Below, in pieces: positions 7,481 to 15,883 of a stretch of DNA of 19,276 nt. The first letter of the stretch is position 1, and every line of letters begins with the position of its first letter. The DNA is from a bacterium (GTDB taxonomy: Bacteria; Patescibacteriota; Minisyncoccia; Moranbacterales; UBA2206): positions 1-19,276 of the forward strand of contig JAJYBE010000015.1 in the NCBI GenBank assembly GCA_021779205.1, read 5' to 3'. Position numbers and translations under genes: made by a program. The notes under the pieces were generated by a model. The model did no database searches and was not told the origin of the DNA. It was given only the letters and a program-made list of their open reading frames with translations.

Positions 7481-9240
7481 ATGCAAAAATTTCTAAGTTG
7501 CATTAAAAAAAAATACGCAACGATAGCGCTTCTGGCGATTATTTTAGTTGCTTTCTTTGTGCGTTTTTATAAATTTGACGAATGGCTATACTTTAAGATG
7601 GATCAATCGCGCGACGCATTGCTGATCAGTCGAGCGGTAAATGACGGCCCGGGATACCTGCCGTTGCTTGGTGCGCGTGCCGGATCAACAAAACTTAAGC
7701 ATGGATTTCTTCGCCTCGGTCCGATTTTTTATTATTTCCAATACTTAAGTGGAAAAATTTTCAATTCAACCGAGCCGTATGTTTTTGCTTATCCTGATTT
7801 ATTTTTTTCTATTTTAGCGATTCCAACACTCTATTTAATTTCGCGCCTGTATTTTTCCCGAAGGTATTCCTTGATGATAACGGCAATGTACGCTTTTTCG
7901 TTTATTATTATTCAATATTCGCGTTTTTCTTGGAATCCCAATGCTTTGCAATTTTTCTTGCTATTGGCTTTTTACGGATTGTTGAAAATGCTCAACGAGC
8001 CGGACGAAAAAAACGCAAATGGTGGATTGCTATCTGGGCGACTGGAGCGGTCATCGGATCGCAGTTGCATTTTTTCGGTTTTTTTAGTTTGATGGGAATA
8101 TCCGGATTATTGATTATTTTTCACTTTAAACTTTGGAATGGGACAGAAATTAAAGCCTGCTTTAAGGAGAAGCTATTTAAAAAAATTATTGTTTATGCGG
8201 GAATTATTGTTTTGGTTTTTTTAATTTTTTATATCCCGGTGATTATAAGCGATTCGAGAAAGAATTTTCAAAATTCTAAAAATTTTATTGAAGCAATAGG
8301 ATCGAAACCGGCTAACAAGCCACTCAGCGATAAAATTCAAAAAGGTATCACTGAAAATCTCAAATATTATTGTCTTATTACCACATCCCAATGCTATGAA
8401 AATGGCCATATGCAAAAAGAATGGCCCGCGGTTGTTTTGACCGGAGTGATTTTGCTGGGTGGTTTTATTTTAATAATCCGTTTTTTAAAAAAAGAAATCA
8501 GTCCATTGAAAAAAGACTTCTTATTACTACTCCTGACATGGATTGGCATTTTTTTCATCATAACCATTCCAGTTTCATTTCAACTTCGTCCGCGTTTCTT
8601 TATTGTTGTTTTTGCCGTCCCTTTTATTTTTATGGGTTTAATTTTTAACTATTTGGAAGAAAAATTTGGCAAAAAAACAGCTTTGCCAATGGCGCTTTTC
8701 CTGACTGCCGGAATTATTGGTTGGAATTCCCATGGCACGTATCAATGGTTTAAAGAACAGGAAAAATCGCAGAAAAGTGCGTTTGCTGTTAAGCGAACAC
8801 TGATTTTAAAAAATAAAGACGGGGTAACATTAGGCGAATTGCAACGAGTTGCCGATTATATTTATGCTCATCGAAAAACAGGGGCAACGATTTACTATTA
8901 TGTTAAACCAGAACATGTTCGCCCGATTGACTATTTGCTCCTGCAAAAACAAAATAAAAGCCTTAAATTCTCTAATATGAAACTAAACGGCGATCCGCAA
9001 GCACAATTTTTTGCCATTACTCCGGCAAAAAGCGAATTGACTCCGGTTATAAAAAAATTTAAAGAAGCGATTACAATTATTTCATCGGAACAAGTTGGAC
9101 AATTGAAAGTTTGGGAAATTGCTTTTCCTAATCGAGTTATTAATTCGAATTTTAAATTCAAAGCAACTGCCGGAGAGAAAGATCGATTATATTGGAAGGA
9201 TGTTTTTGGTATTAAGATGAAAAAAAACATTAAACAATGA
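7481..9240 (+). CDS. GT-C family membrane glycosyltransferase, subgroup A, frameshifted at an A7 tract
   Basis: Two overlapping frames together make one family member. Frame one runs from ATG 7481 to a stop at 8090-8092 (203 residues). The second is open from before 7930 to the TGA at 9238-9240. Joined by a -1 shift at 8014 they give about 586 residues, a normal family length. The first part holds DQSRD (41-45), YLPLLG, LGPIFYYFQY and SRFSWNPN. The second continues with GSQLHFF, PVIISD, RPRFF and the soluble C-terminus. The point of change is the tract 8007-8013, which reads A AAA AAC in phase. Neither half has other disruptions. It may be programmed frameshifting, a phase-variable tract, a recent inactivating deletion or a base-calling error; sequence alone cannot decide. 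Closest relative in the window is the minus-strand 2535-4289 gene. It starts 25 bases after the ALG10-like gene. Confidence 0.8.
8007..8013 (+). other. A7 slippery tract, -1 frame change site
   Basis: Seven A residues sit after GACG and before CGC. In the upstream frame the codons are GAA AAA AAC, so bases 8008-8014 form A AAA AAC, the canonical X XXY YYZ heptamer. A -1 slip leads directly into CGC AAA TGG TGG and the rest of the glycosyltransferase. By eye I find no strong downstream stem-loop; only short pairings such as GCGA with TCGC. The alternative reading is a missing A (A8 expected). Confidence 0.6.
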
Positions 9241-10880
9241 AATTTAAGTCTGGTTTTCTAAAATTAATTCCTTTCTGGGTTTGGATCTTGCTTTTAATCA
9301 TCGGCAGTGGGATATTTTTGCGCACCTATCATTTTCATGATTGGTTGCGCTTCAGTCCGGACGAAGCAAGGGATGCCACAATCATAAATAATGCGTTAAA
9401 TAAAAAAAACGCCTTACCGCTGCTCGGACCGCAAGCGGGAAATACCAAATTTTATTTAGGGCCGCTCTATTATCAAGCGGAATATGTCTCAGCGTTGATT
9501 TTTGGAAATTCTCCGGATAAATTAGCTTATCCCGATTTATTTTTTTCCATCATGACGATTCCGCTCTTGTTTTTTTTCTTGCGTAAATATTTTTCCCTGA
9601 AAATAGCGCTTATTCTAGATGTTTTCTCCAGTCTCTCATATTTTCTAATCATCACATCGCGCTTTGCTTCGAATCCCAATTCAATTCCGTTTTTTGTTCT
9701 ACTTTTTCTTTATGCATTGTTGGAAATGCTGAATGAAAAAAATAAACAAAAAAGCAAGTGGGCGATTTTAGCGGGAATTGCCATGGGTGTTGGTGTTCAA
9801 TTGCATGCGCTTTTATTTTTAATTATGCCGGCAGTTGCTTTTTTGGTTTGCATATTTTTGATTAAAATTAAAAATCTTACTTGGAAAAACTTCATACTAA
9901 CCGTTACTCTTTTTTTATTAATGAATATTGGGCAGATTATCTATGAAACAACAGCACCTATTTCCAATATTAAGCAATTATTCAAAGGCGCCTCCTCCGA
10001 ATCAAGTTTGGGTGCGAGTCTTCCCAGAAATGTTTTTCTTATCACAGCCTGTCAGTTTCAAGCAAATGCCCATATAATCTCTTCTGCGGAAAACATGGAA
10101 GGTTGCGGAGATATTTTTAATTTAAAAAAAGGCGATAAAAATAAGTATAAAAATATACCGGGCGGATTTCCTAATGGCAACTTTTTCATTTTAGGCACGA
10201 TTTTGATTTTGATTTTTTCAATTGGCGGATATTTTTTAGCAATTCGTTATTATAAAACTCACAAACAAGCAAAAGATTTAAATAAAAAATATTTTATAGG
10301 TTTAATTGGTGTATATAATTTAATTTCTTTTGCCGTAATGCTTCCCGTTGCTTCTCAAATCGCTGTGCATTATTATAATATTTTATTTTTTATTCCATTT
10401 GTACTTTTAGGCTTGTGGTTTGATTTTATTTTGGAAAAACAAAAAAAACATAGTGCGCTTATTATTGGCGGAATTGCATGTATGCTTTTGATTTCAAATA
10501 TTTCCACCTTGACTCAAGCGGCAAATTTGTATTTAAAAAAAGATGTTAGCAATGTCGATAACAGTATTTTGGGCGAAATCATACCCATGCTAGACTATAT
10601 GCAAAATAATACTTTGCAAAAAAATATTATTTATATCGACGGACAAAAAATGTATCTCAAGCGCTTTTTGAAACCATTTGAATATTTGCTACTAATAAAA
10701 AATCCGGAAATAAAAATAGTTCGTCCGGAAAACAATAAACCTTTTCCCGCGGGAAGAATATTTTTTTATATTGATAGCTACAAATCAACACCATATAATG
10801 TAGGAGAGCAAATCGGAGGAAATGCGATCTTAAACATTAAACGATTTAATCAGGTAATCATTTATACGCTTAAAAAATAA
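9237..10880 (+). CDS. GT-C family membrane glycosyltransferase, divergent array member
   Basis: 547 residues. Landmarks are FLRTYHFHDWLRF, then the acidic loop PDEARD (41-46), where other members have DQ; LPLLGPQAG; LGPLYYQAEYVSA; SRFASNPNS, where others have FAWNPN or FSWNPN; and GVQLHALLF. The conserved Arg of the late R-F/Y-F helix is replaced by His378 (VHYYN). The central loop carries the Cys pair C272 and C290. The C-terminus ends in QVIIYTLKK, as in its sisters. Together these make it the most divergent member of the array, perhaps with a different donor or acceptor, or reduced activity. Its ATG overlaps the previous stop (ATGA at 9237-9240) and its own stop overlaps the next start, so it is translationally coupled on both sides. 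No Shine-Dalgarno is visible. Confidence 0.83.
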   Translation: MKFKSGFLKLIPFWVWILLLIIGSGIFLRTYHFHDWLRFSPDEARDATIINNALNKKNALPLLGPQAGNTKFYLGPLYYQAEYVSALIFGNSPDKLAYPDLFFSIMTIPLLFFFLRKYFSLKIALILDVFSSLSYFLIITSRFASNPNSIPFFVLLFLYALLEMLNEKNKQKSKWAILAGIAMGVGVQLHALLFLIMPAVAFLVCIFLIKIKNLTWKNFILTVTLFLLMNIGQIIYETTAPISNIKQLFKGASSESSLGASLPRNVFLITACQFQANAHIISSAENMEGCGDIFNLKKGDKNKYKNIPGGFPNGNFFILGTILILIFSIGGYFLAIRYYKTHKQAKDLNKKYFIGLIGVYNLISFAVMLPVASQIAVHYYNILFFIPFVLLGLWFDFILEKQKKHSALIIGGIACMLLISNISTLTQAANLYLKKDVSNVDNSILGEIIPMLDYMQNNTLQKNIIYIDGQKMYLKRFLKPFEYLLLIKNPEIKIVRPENNKPFPAGRIFFYIDSYKSTPYNVGEQIGGNAILNIKRFNQVIIYTLKK

Positions 10881-12511
10881 TGAGACAAATGATTAAAGAT
10901 TCGTTCAGTCCTTTCAATTTTAAAAAAAATAAAATAATTCCGTTAGCGGCCATTCTTTTATTAGGAATATTTTTGCGCGTTTATCATTTCCATGACTGGT
11001 TAAATTTCGAACAGGATCAATCGCGTGATGCCGTCCTAACTGACAATGTCATTAGTGGAAAAATTGCCTGGCCATTACTCGGACCATCAATGAGAAAATC
11101 CAATAGCACTGGCGGTGAGTTGTTTCACCTTGGTCCGATATATTATTATTTTCAAATTATTTCTGCTAAAATTTTTGGCAATTATCCTGATAAGCTAGCT
11201 TATCCCGATCTTCTTTTCGGAATATTAACCATTTTGCTTTTATATTATTTTTTTAAAAAATATTTTTCCGCCAATCTTTCTTTGACATTGATAGGTTTAT
11301 ACACGATATCTTATTATGCAATAGAATATTCTCGCTTTGCCTGGAATCCCAATTCAATTCCGTTTTTTGTAACCTTATTTTTATTGTCGTTATATGAATT
11401 TTTAATAAATAAAGAAAAAACCGACTGGATTTGGGCGGTATTTTTAGGCATGGCAATCGGCATCGGGATTCAATTGCATATTATTTTATTGCTACTATTT
11501 CCCGCGACAGCTTTTTTTGTATTCGCATATTTACTAGGGAAAAATCGAAAAATAATTGGTCGTTTTTTCCTCGTATTGACAATTATTTTTATTTTTAATC
11601 TAAGCCAATTGATTAGTGAATATAGAAATAATTTTGTTAATACTAAAATTTTTTTAAGTCCTTCTTCGCAAAAAATGAATTTATTGGAAGGCTTTGAAAA
11701 AGATCTCGATTATCATGTTGAGGCCAATCCCTATATATTATCTTCATTGAATGATGATACATGTAATTTTTCTTATATCAGACTGCTAAGCGGAGACAAT
11801 AATAAACAATTCCGAAGAAGTTTGCATGATTTTTCATTTGTAATCGAATTATTTTTCGGCTTGCCATTTTCGTTATTCGGCTATGTAACTCTGATTTATT
11901 TTTTAAAAAAAGAACGGGATGAAAAAAAGCGTTATTTTCTGGGTCTAATCAGTTTATATATGTTATTTTCTTTTTTAATTATGCTTGCAGTGATCAGAAC
12001 CGGCATGAATGAATACCGTTATTTTATTCATTGTTTTTTTGTGCCATTTTTATTTTTAGGTTTTTTGACTCAAAAGTTAGTCAAAAAACATGCCATATTC
12101 ACGGTATCAGTTTTCATATTTTTAACAATCACCAATCTTAGTTCAATAGAAAGGGAATATCAAATGCTTTCTGCGGAAAATAAAAACAGTGAAAATCTGG
12201 TTGTTCTAGGAGAAACTGAAAAGATGGCAAACTACTTGGCTGCCGGGGCGGATAAAAATGGTAAAATATATCTTGTCGGCAATACGCGCTATGTTTCCAA
12301 TTTTTTCGGCCCATTGTCTTATTTGCTTAAAAAACAAGGATTAGTTATCATTAATTCCGGAAGCGAAGGCGTTATTCCGTTTAACGGAAATGCTTTCTAT
12401 ATCTGGAGGAGTGATGCGGAAAAAACCGAACAAACAATAGATGGAAAAAGGATTGAATCCGCTTGGAATCTCGGACAAATTGGAATCTATAAGTTAAAAA
12501 ATAAAAATTAA
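10880..12511 (+). CDS. GT-C family membrane glycosyltransferase, array member 3
   Basis: 543 residues. Family landmarks are FLRVYHFHDWLNF, acidic loop DQSRD (46-50), AWPLLGPS, LGPIYYYFQIISAKIFGNYPDKLAYPD, SRFAWNPNSIPFF, GIQLHIILL and EYRYFIHCFF. The tail is LGQIGIYKLKN. The central outer loop has C295, but the position of its partner Cys is Tyr278 (DYHVEAN against DCHIEGN in the next gene), so the putative disulfide is missing here. The start ATG shares one base with the previous stop (TAATG). An alternative ATG three codons later (10889) is possible. Nucleotide identity to the 14249 gene is high locally, with a 35-base perfect match. Enzymatic role: outer-face transfer of a polyprenyl-phosphate sugar by family inference; the sugar is unknown. 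Confidence 0.85.
   Translation: MRQMIKDSFSPFNFKKNKIIPLAAILLLGIFLRVYHFHDWLNFEQDQSRDAVLTDNVISGKIAWPLLGPSMRKSNSTGGELFHLGPIYYYFQIISAKIFGNYPDKLAYPDLLFGILTILLLYYFFKKYFSANLSLTLIGLYTISYYAIEYSRFAWNPNSIPFFVTLFLLSLYEFLINKEKTDWIWAVFLGMAIGIGIQLHIILLLLFPATAFFVFAYLLGKNRKIIGRFFLVLTIIFIFNLSQLISEYRNNFVNTKIFLSPSSQKMNLLEGFEKDLDYHVEANPYILSSLNDDTCNFSYIRLLSGDNNKQFRRSLHDFSFVIELFFGLPFSLFGYVTLIYFLKKERDEKKRYFLGLISLYMLFSFLIMLAVIRTGMNEYRYFIHCFFVPFLFLGFLTQKLVKKHAIFTVSVFIFLTITNLSSIEREYQMLSAENKNSENLVVLGETEKMANYLAAGADKNGKIYLVGNTRYVSNFFGPLSYLLKKQGLVIINSGSEGVIPFNGNAFYIWRSDAEKTEQTIDGKRIESAWNLGQIGIYKLKNKN
11129..11163 (+). repeat. 35-base exact repeat, copy 1
   Basis: This is identical to 14465-14499 and encodes the conserved LGPIYYYFQIIS segment in both glycosyltransferases. 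Near copies occur at about 12830-12870 and 16110-16150. Identity at third positions points to recent duplication or gene conversion rather than protein-level constraint alone. Confidence 0.75.
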
Positions 12512-12521
12512 GAAGTATTCA

Positions 12522-12549
12522 TTTATTTTTCATTATTCTTTTTTATAAT
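12522..12549 (+). promoter_or_regulatory. Possible internal promoter in the 96-base gap
   Basis: The gap 12512-12607 is the only sizeable intergenic space in the plus-strand array. It holds a perfect -10 TATAAT at 12544-12549 inside a very AT-rich tract. The best -35 candidate is weak (TTTATT, 12522-12527, 16-base spacer). It would give a leader of about 50 bases. No hairpin terminator for the upstream gene is visible. Confidence 0.35.
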
Positions 12550-12607
12550 CAATCTAAGCGATAATTTTCAATAATTAACGGATTTGATTGGCGATTAAAA
12601 AAAACAA

Positions 12608-14230
12608 ATGAAAAATAGTTATTGGCGTATTTGGATTATTTTAGCCATTTTTGTTGTCGGTATATTTCTGAGAACTTACCAATTGCATAATTGGCTTGAT
12701 TTTGGTTCTGATCAAGTTAATGATGCGGTCAGAGTAGGGGATGTTGTTACCGGAAAAACTGCTTGGCCACTGCTTGGACCGGATATGAGTAAAAGCGGAA
12801 CAGGGGGTCGTTCGACGCGTTTTCATATTGGACCAATGTATTATTATTTTGAAATAATTTCCGCTAAAATTTTTGGCAATTACCCGGACAAGATGGCATA
12901 TCCCGATTTGCTTTTTACTGTTCTTTCTTTACCACTTTTTTATTTTTTTATCCGCAAACTTTTTTCTCTGAACACTTCAATCGTATTGACTGGAATTTTT
13001 GCCGTTTCTTTTTATGCACTAAAGTTTTCCCATTCCGCATGGAATCCAAATTCAATTCCATTTTTTTCTTTGCTATTCTTGCTTTCTCTTTGGGAATTTG
13101 CAAAAAATAAAAAAAATAATTGGCTTTGGGTTGTGATTTTAGGCATCGCATTGGGTGTTGGAGTCCAATTGCACGCCATCTTATTGGTGTTATTTCCGGC
13201 AACCGTCTTTTTTATTTTAATCCTTTCTTTAAAGAAGAATTGGAAAATTTTAGGCAAATGGCTAGTGGTATTTCTAATCGCTTTCATTTTAAATCTTGGC
13301 CAAGCAATCCATGAGCAACAAACGAATTTTTCCAATACTAAAATTTTTCTTGTTTCTCTTTCCGGACATGGCAGCGGGGGAGATGCTAATTTTTTAAACA
13401 AATTCGGAGATGATGTTGATTGCCATATCGAAGGCAATGTTTATATGTTATCGTCTTTCGGTGATACCGAATGCAATTTTTATTATATGAAAATACTGGA
13501 ACAATCAATATCGGTTGTTAAAAATAAAATAGAATACACCCCATTATTTCTATTACAGATATCGTTTAGTTTATTGTTTTCTCTTTTTGGTTACGGATTG
13601 CTCATAAGACGCTTTAAAAAAGAACCGAATAACGAAAAAAAATACCTTTGGGGGATTATAATATTATACATAACACTCTCTTTCTTTGTTTTTTTACCGG
13701 TAGTTAATTCCAATTATCGATATTTTGTACATATATTTTTCGTTCCGCTTTTATTTTTTGGCTTAATGATGGATTTTTTATATCAAAAATATCCGCAAGA
13801 TAAAAAAAGTTCGCAATTAGTGATTGCGGTTGCTCTTCTTTGGGTTATTTTTTATAATGGAATTTCTATTTATGAAATAGCAAAGCAATTAGCAACAGGA
13901 ACAAGAAGCGGGAATGAAGAAGTGGTTTTGGGAGAAATGGAATTGATTGCTAATTATCTATCGAGCCAATCTGGATCACAAAGAAATATTTATTTTATGG
14001 AATTGAACAGATATTCAAATTTCTATAAATCCATTGCCTATCTCACAGATAAAAAAGGACTACACATCGAACGGATAAAAGAAAATAAGACGATATCGGA
14101 TAATCGTCCATTGTTCTATTTGGGTGATAACTATAAAGATAATCCTGATTTTAGCCTTCCCGGATATACAATCCTGGCACACAAAGATTTCGGAGGAGTC
14201 AGTATTTATCAATTACAAAAAATAAGATAA
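12608..14230 (+). CDS. GT-C family membrane glycosyltransferase, array member 4
   Basis: 540 residues. Landmarks are FLRTYQLHNWLDF, acidic loop DQVND (35-39), where the Arg found in most sisters is Asn38; AWPLLGPDM; IGPMYYYFEIISAKIFGNYPDKMAYPD; HSAWNPNSIPFF; GVQLHAILL; and NYRYFVHIFF. The central outer loop has a likely disulfide pair C272 and C289. The tail is FGGVSIYQLQ. Closest neighbour by loop sequence is the 10880 gene (DCHIEGN against DYHVEAN). It follows the only long gap of the array and may have its own promoter (TATAAT at 12544-12549). The leader just before ATG is A-rich with no Shine-Dalgarno. The conserved acidic residues D35 and D39 are intact, so activity is expected; specificity is unknown. 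Confidence 0.85.
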   Translation: MKNSYWRIWIILAIFVVGIFLRTYQLHNWLDFGSDQVNDAVRVGDVVTGKTAWPLLGPDMSKSGTGGRSTRFHIGPMYYYFEIISAKIFGNYPDKMAYPDLLFTVLSLPLFYFFIRKLFSLNTSIVLTGIFAVSFYALKFSHSAWNPNSIPFFSLLFLLSLWEFAKNKKNNWLWVVILGIALGVGVQLHAILLVLFPATVFFILILSLKKNWKILGKWLVVFLIAFILNLGQAIHEQQTNFSNTKIFLVSLSGHGSGGDANFLNKFGDDVDCHIEGNVYMLSSFGDTECNFYYMKILEQSISVVKNKIEYTPLFLLQISFSLLFSLFGYGLLIRRFKKEPNNEKKYLWGIIILYITLSFFVFLPVVNSNYRYFVHIFFVPLLFFGLMMDFLYQKYPQDKKSSQLVIAVALLWVIFYNGISIYEIAKQLATGTRSGNEEVVLGEMELIANYLSSQSGSQRNIYFMELNRYSNFYKSIAYLTDKKGLHIERIKENKTISDNRPLFYLGDNYKDNPDFSLPGYTILAHKDFGGVSIYQLQKIR

Positions 14231-14248
14231 AATATATCAAATTAACTT

Positions 14249-15877
14249 ATGTTATTTTTTTTAAAAAAACTTCATTTTTCCAGGCAGGCATATATTCTTT
14301 TGGCTATTATTTGCGTAGGTGTTTTTTTGCGCACTTATCATTTTAAAGATTGGCTGTATTTTTATCCCGATCAGGCACGCGATGTTTCATTGGTGGATGA
14401 TGTGCTATCCGGAAAGTCCGCTTGGCCGCTACTTGGGCCAATTGCCGCAAGCACGCATTTCAAGCTTGGTCCGATATATTATTATTTTCAAATTATTTCC
14501 GCAAAAATTTTTGACAGCACGCCATGGACAATAGCATATCCCGATCTCTTGTTTTCTATTCTTTCAATCCCGCTTTTGTATTATTTTTTTAAAAAATATT
14601 TTTCTATCAATCTCTCACTGTCGCTAACCGGTCTTTATAGTGTATCTTTTTATGCTATTCGCTATTCTCGTTTTGCTTGGAATTCAAATTCAATCCCATT
14701 TTTTTGCTTATTATTTCTTTTAGCCCTATATGAATTTATTTGTTACAAAGAAAAAACTCATTGGTATTGGATAATTCTAGGAGGTATTGCGCTGGGCGTA
14801 AGCATACAATTGCACACGGTTCTTTTGGTGCTTATGCCAATATTTTTCGTGATTATTTTTATATTTTTAATTAAATCGAGTTATAATAAAATCAATTTTT
14901 GGTCAAAAACCATAGCGATTATTTTAATCGCCATGGCACTAAATACAGGACAAATTATTAGCGAAACGAGGACAAATTTTTTCAATACCAGACAGTTTTT
15001 GCGTGTTTTTTCCGATCGCTCACCCAATGAAGGATCGGAATTTGAAAAAAATATCGCCCTGGATGCAATTTGCTCCGGACAAGCTAATATTTTATTTTTA
15101 TCTTCTCTTGAAAATAATGACTCTTGCAATTCCTTTTCCTATTTCAAATATACCGGAAACCTTCAAGATTACATTGTTTCCATGGCGGCTATTTTAACGG
15201 GAGTGGTAATATTTTTTTTAGGCTGCGTATTATTGATTTATTATTTTTTTCAAGAAACCGATAAAAAAAGAAAAATATTTCTCGGTTTAAATTTTTTATG
15301 GTCCTTTTTGATTTTTTTAGTAATTTTGCCTATAGTTAATCACAACGGCCAGGTGCGTTATTTTTTACCAATTTTATTTTTACCATTTTTGTTTTTAGGT
15401 TTGATTCTGAACTTTATTTCAAAAAATAATTCTGAAAAAATATGGCTGAAACGAGTGGTTTTTATCATCCTAATCGCTTTGAATGGTTCGGCTATTTTTT
15501 CACAAGCAAAGCTATTTTATACAAAAACGAGCAATACGGCAATCTATATAACATTAGATGAATTAAATGCAATCAGCGATTATATCAAAAATCAGGCAGG
15601 CAACTCCAAGGATATTTATCTTTTGGGAGGCGCTAAGTATTTGCAAAATTACACAAAAACACTATCCTATACTATGTCAAAAAGAAATATCAATGTTTTG
15701 CGTAGCGGAAGATTTTTTCAAAAAATAGCCAATACTACCGTTCCGATTTTTTTTATCGGACAAAGCTTGGGAAATAAGCAGGCAACGGAATACGATTCCG
15801 TTCCTGGAAATTATAATCTTGAAATAGAAAATTATAGAAGTTTTGGTCAGATTGGTATTTATAAACTAAAAAACTGA
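14249..15877 (+). CDS. GT-C family membrane glycosyltransferase, array member 5
   Basis: 542 residues. Landmarks are FLRTYHFKDWLYF, acidic loop DQARD (41-45), AWPLLGPIAA, LGPIYYYFQIISAKIF, SRFAWNSNSIPFF (AWNPN has become AWNSN), SIQLHTVLL and QVRYFLPILF. The central loop Cys pair is C275 and C293. The tail FGQIGIYKLKN is nearly the same as that of the 10880 gene. It starts 18 bases after the previous stop and has no Shine-Dalgarno. The segment after LGP where sisters have FGNYPDK reads FDSTPWT, which recalls the FNSTEPY of the 7481 gene; this hints at mosaic history. Function by family: transfer of a lipid-phosphate-linked sugar at the outer face of the membrane. Confidence 0.85.
   Translation: MLFFLKKLHFSRQAYILLAIICVGVFLRTYHFKDWLYFYPDQARDVSLVDDVLSGKSAWPLLGPIAASTHFKLGPIYYYFQIISAKIFDSTPWTIAYPDLLFSILSIPLLYYFFKKYFSINLSLSLTGLYSVSFYAIRYSRFAWNSNSIPFFCLLFLLALYEFICYKEKTHWYWIILGGIALGVSIQLHTVLLVLMPIFFVIIFIFLIKSSYNKINFWSKTIAIILIAMALNTGQIISETRTNFFNTRQFLRVFSDRSPNEGSEFEKNIALDAICSGQANILFLSSLENNDSCNSFSYFKYTGNLQDYIVSMAAILTGVVIFFLGCVLLIYYFFQETDKKRKIFLGLNFLWSFLIFLVILPIVNHNGQVRYFLPILFLPFLFLGLILNFISKNNSEKIWLKRVVFIILIALNGSAIFSQAKLFYTKTSNTAIYITLDELNAISDYIKNQAGNSKDIYLLGGAKYLQNYTKTLSYTMSKRNINVLRSGRFFQKIANTTVPIFFIGQSLGNKQATEYDSVPGNYNLEIENYRSFGQIGIYKLKN
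14465..14499 (+). repeat. 35-base exact repeat, copy 2
   Basis: Identical to 11129-11163, in the same phase of the paralogous gene (LGPIYYYFQIIS). Identity breaks on both sides (G for C before it, C for T after it), then resumes as near identity. Confidence 0.75.
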
Positions 15878-15883
15878 TTTTTT

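Noticed and set aside
7930..9240. An independent 436-residue gene starting at ATG 7930
   Set aside because: Its first 28 codons are the out-of-frame shadow of the conserved WNPN-containing region. True homology to the paralogues starts only after the A7 tract.
12512..12607. Riboswitch or small RNA in the 96-base gap
   Set aside because: Too AT-rich and without paired elements; only a possible -10 box is seen.
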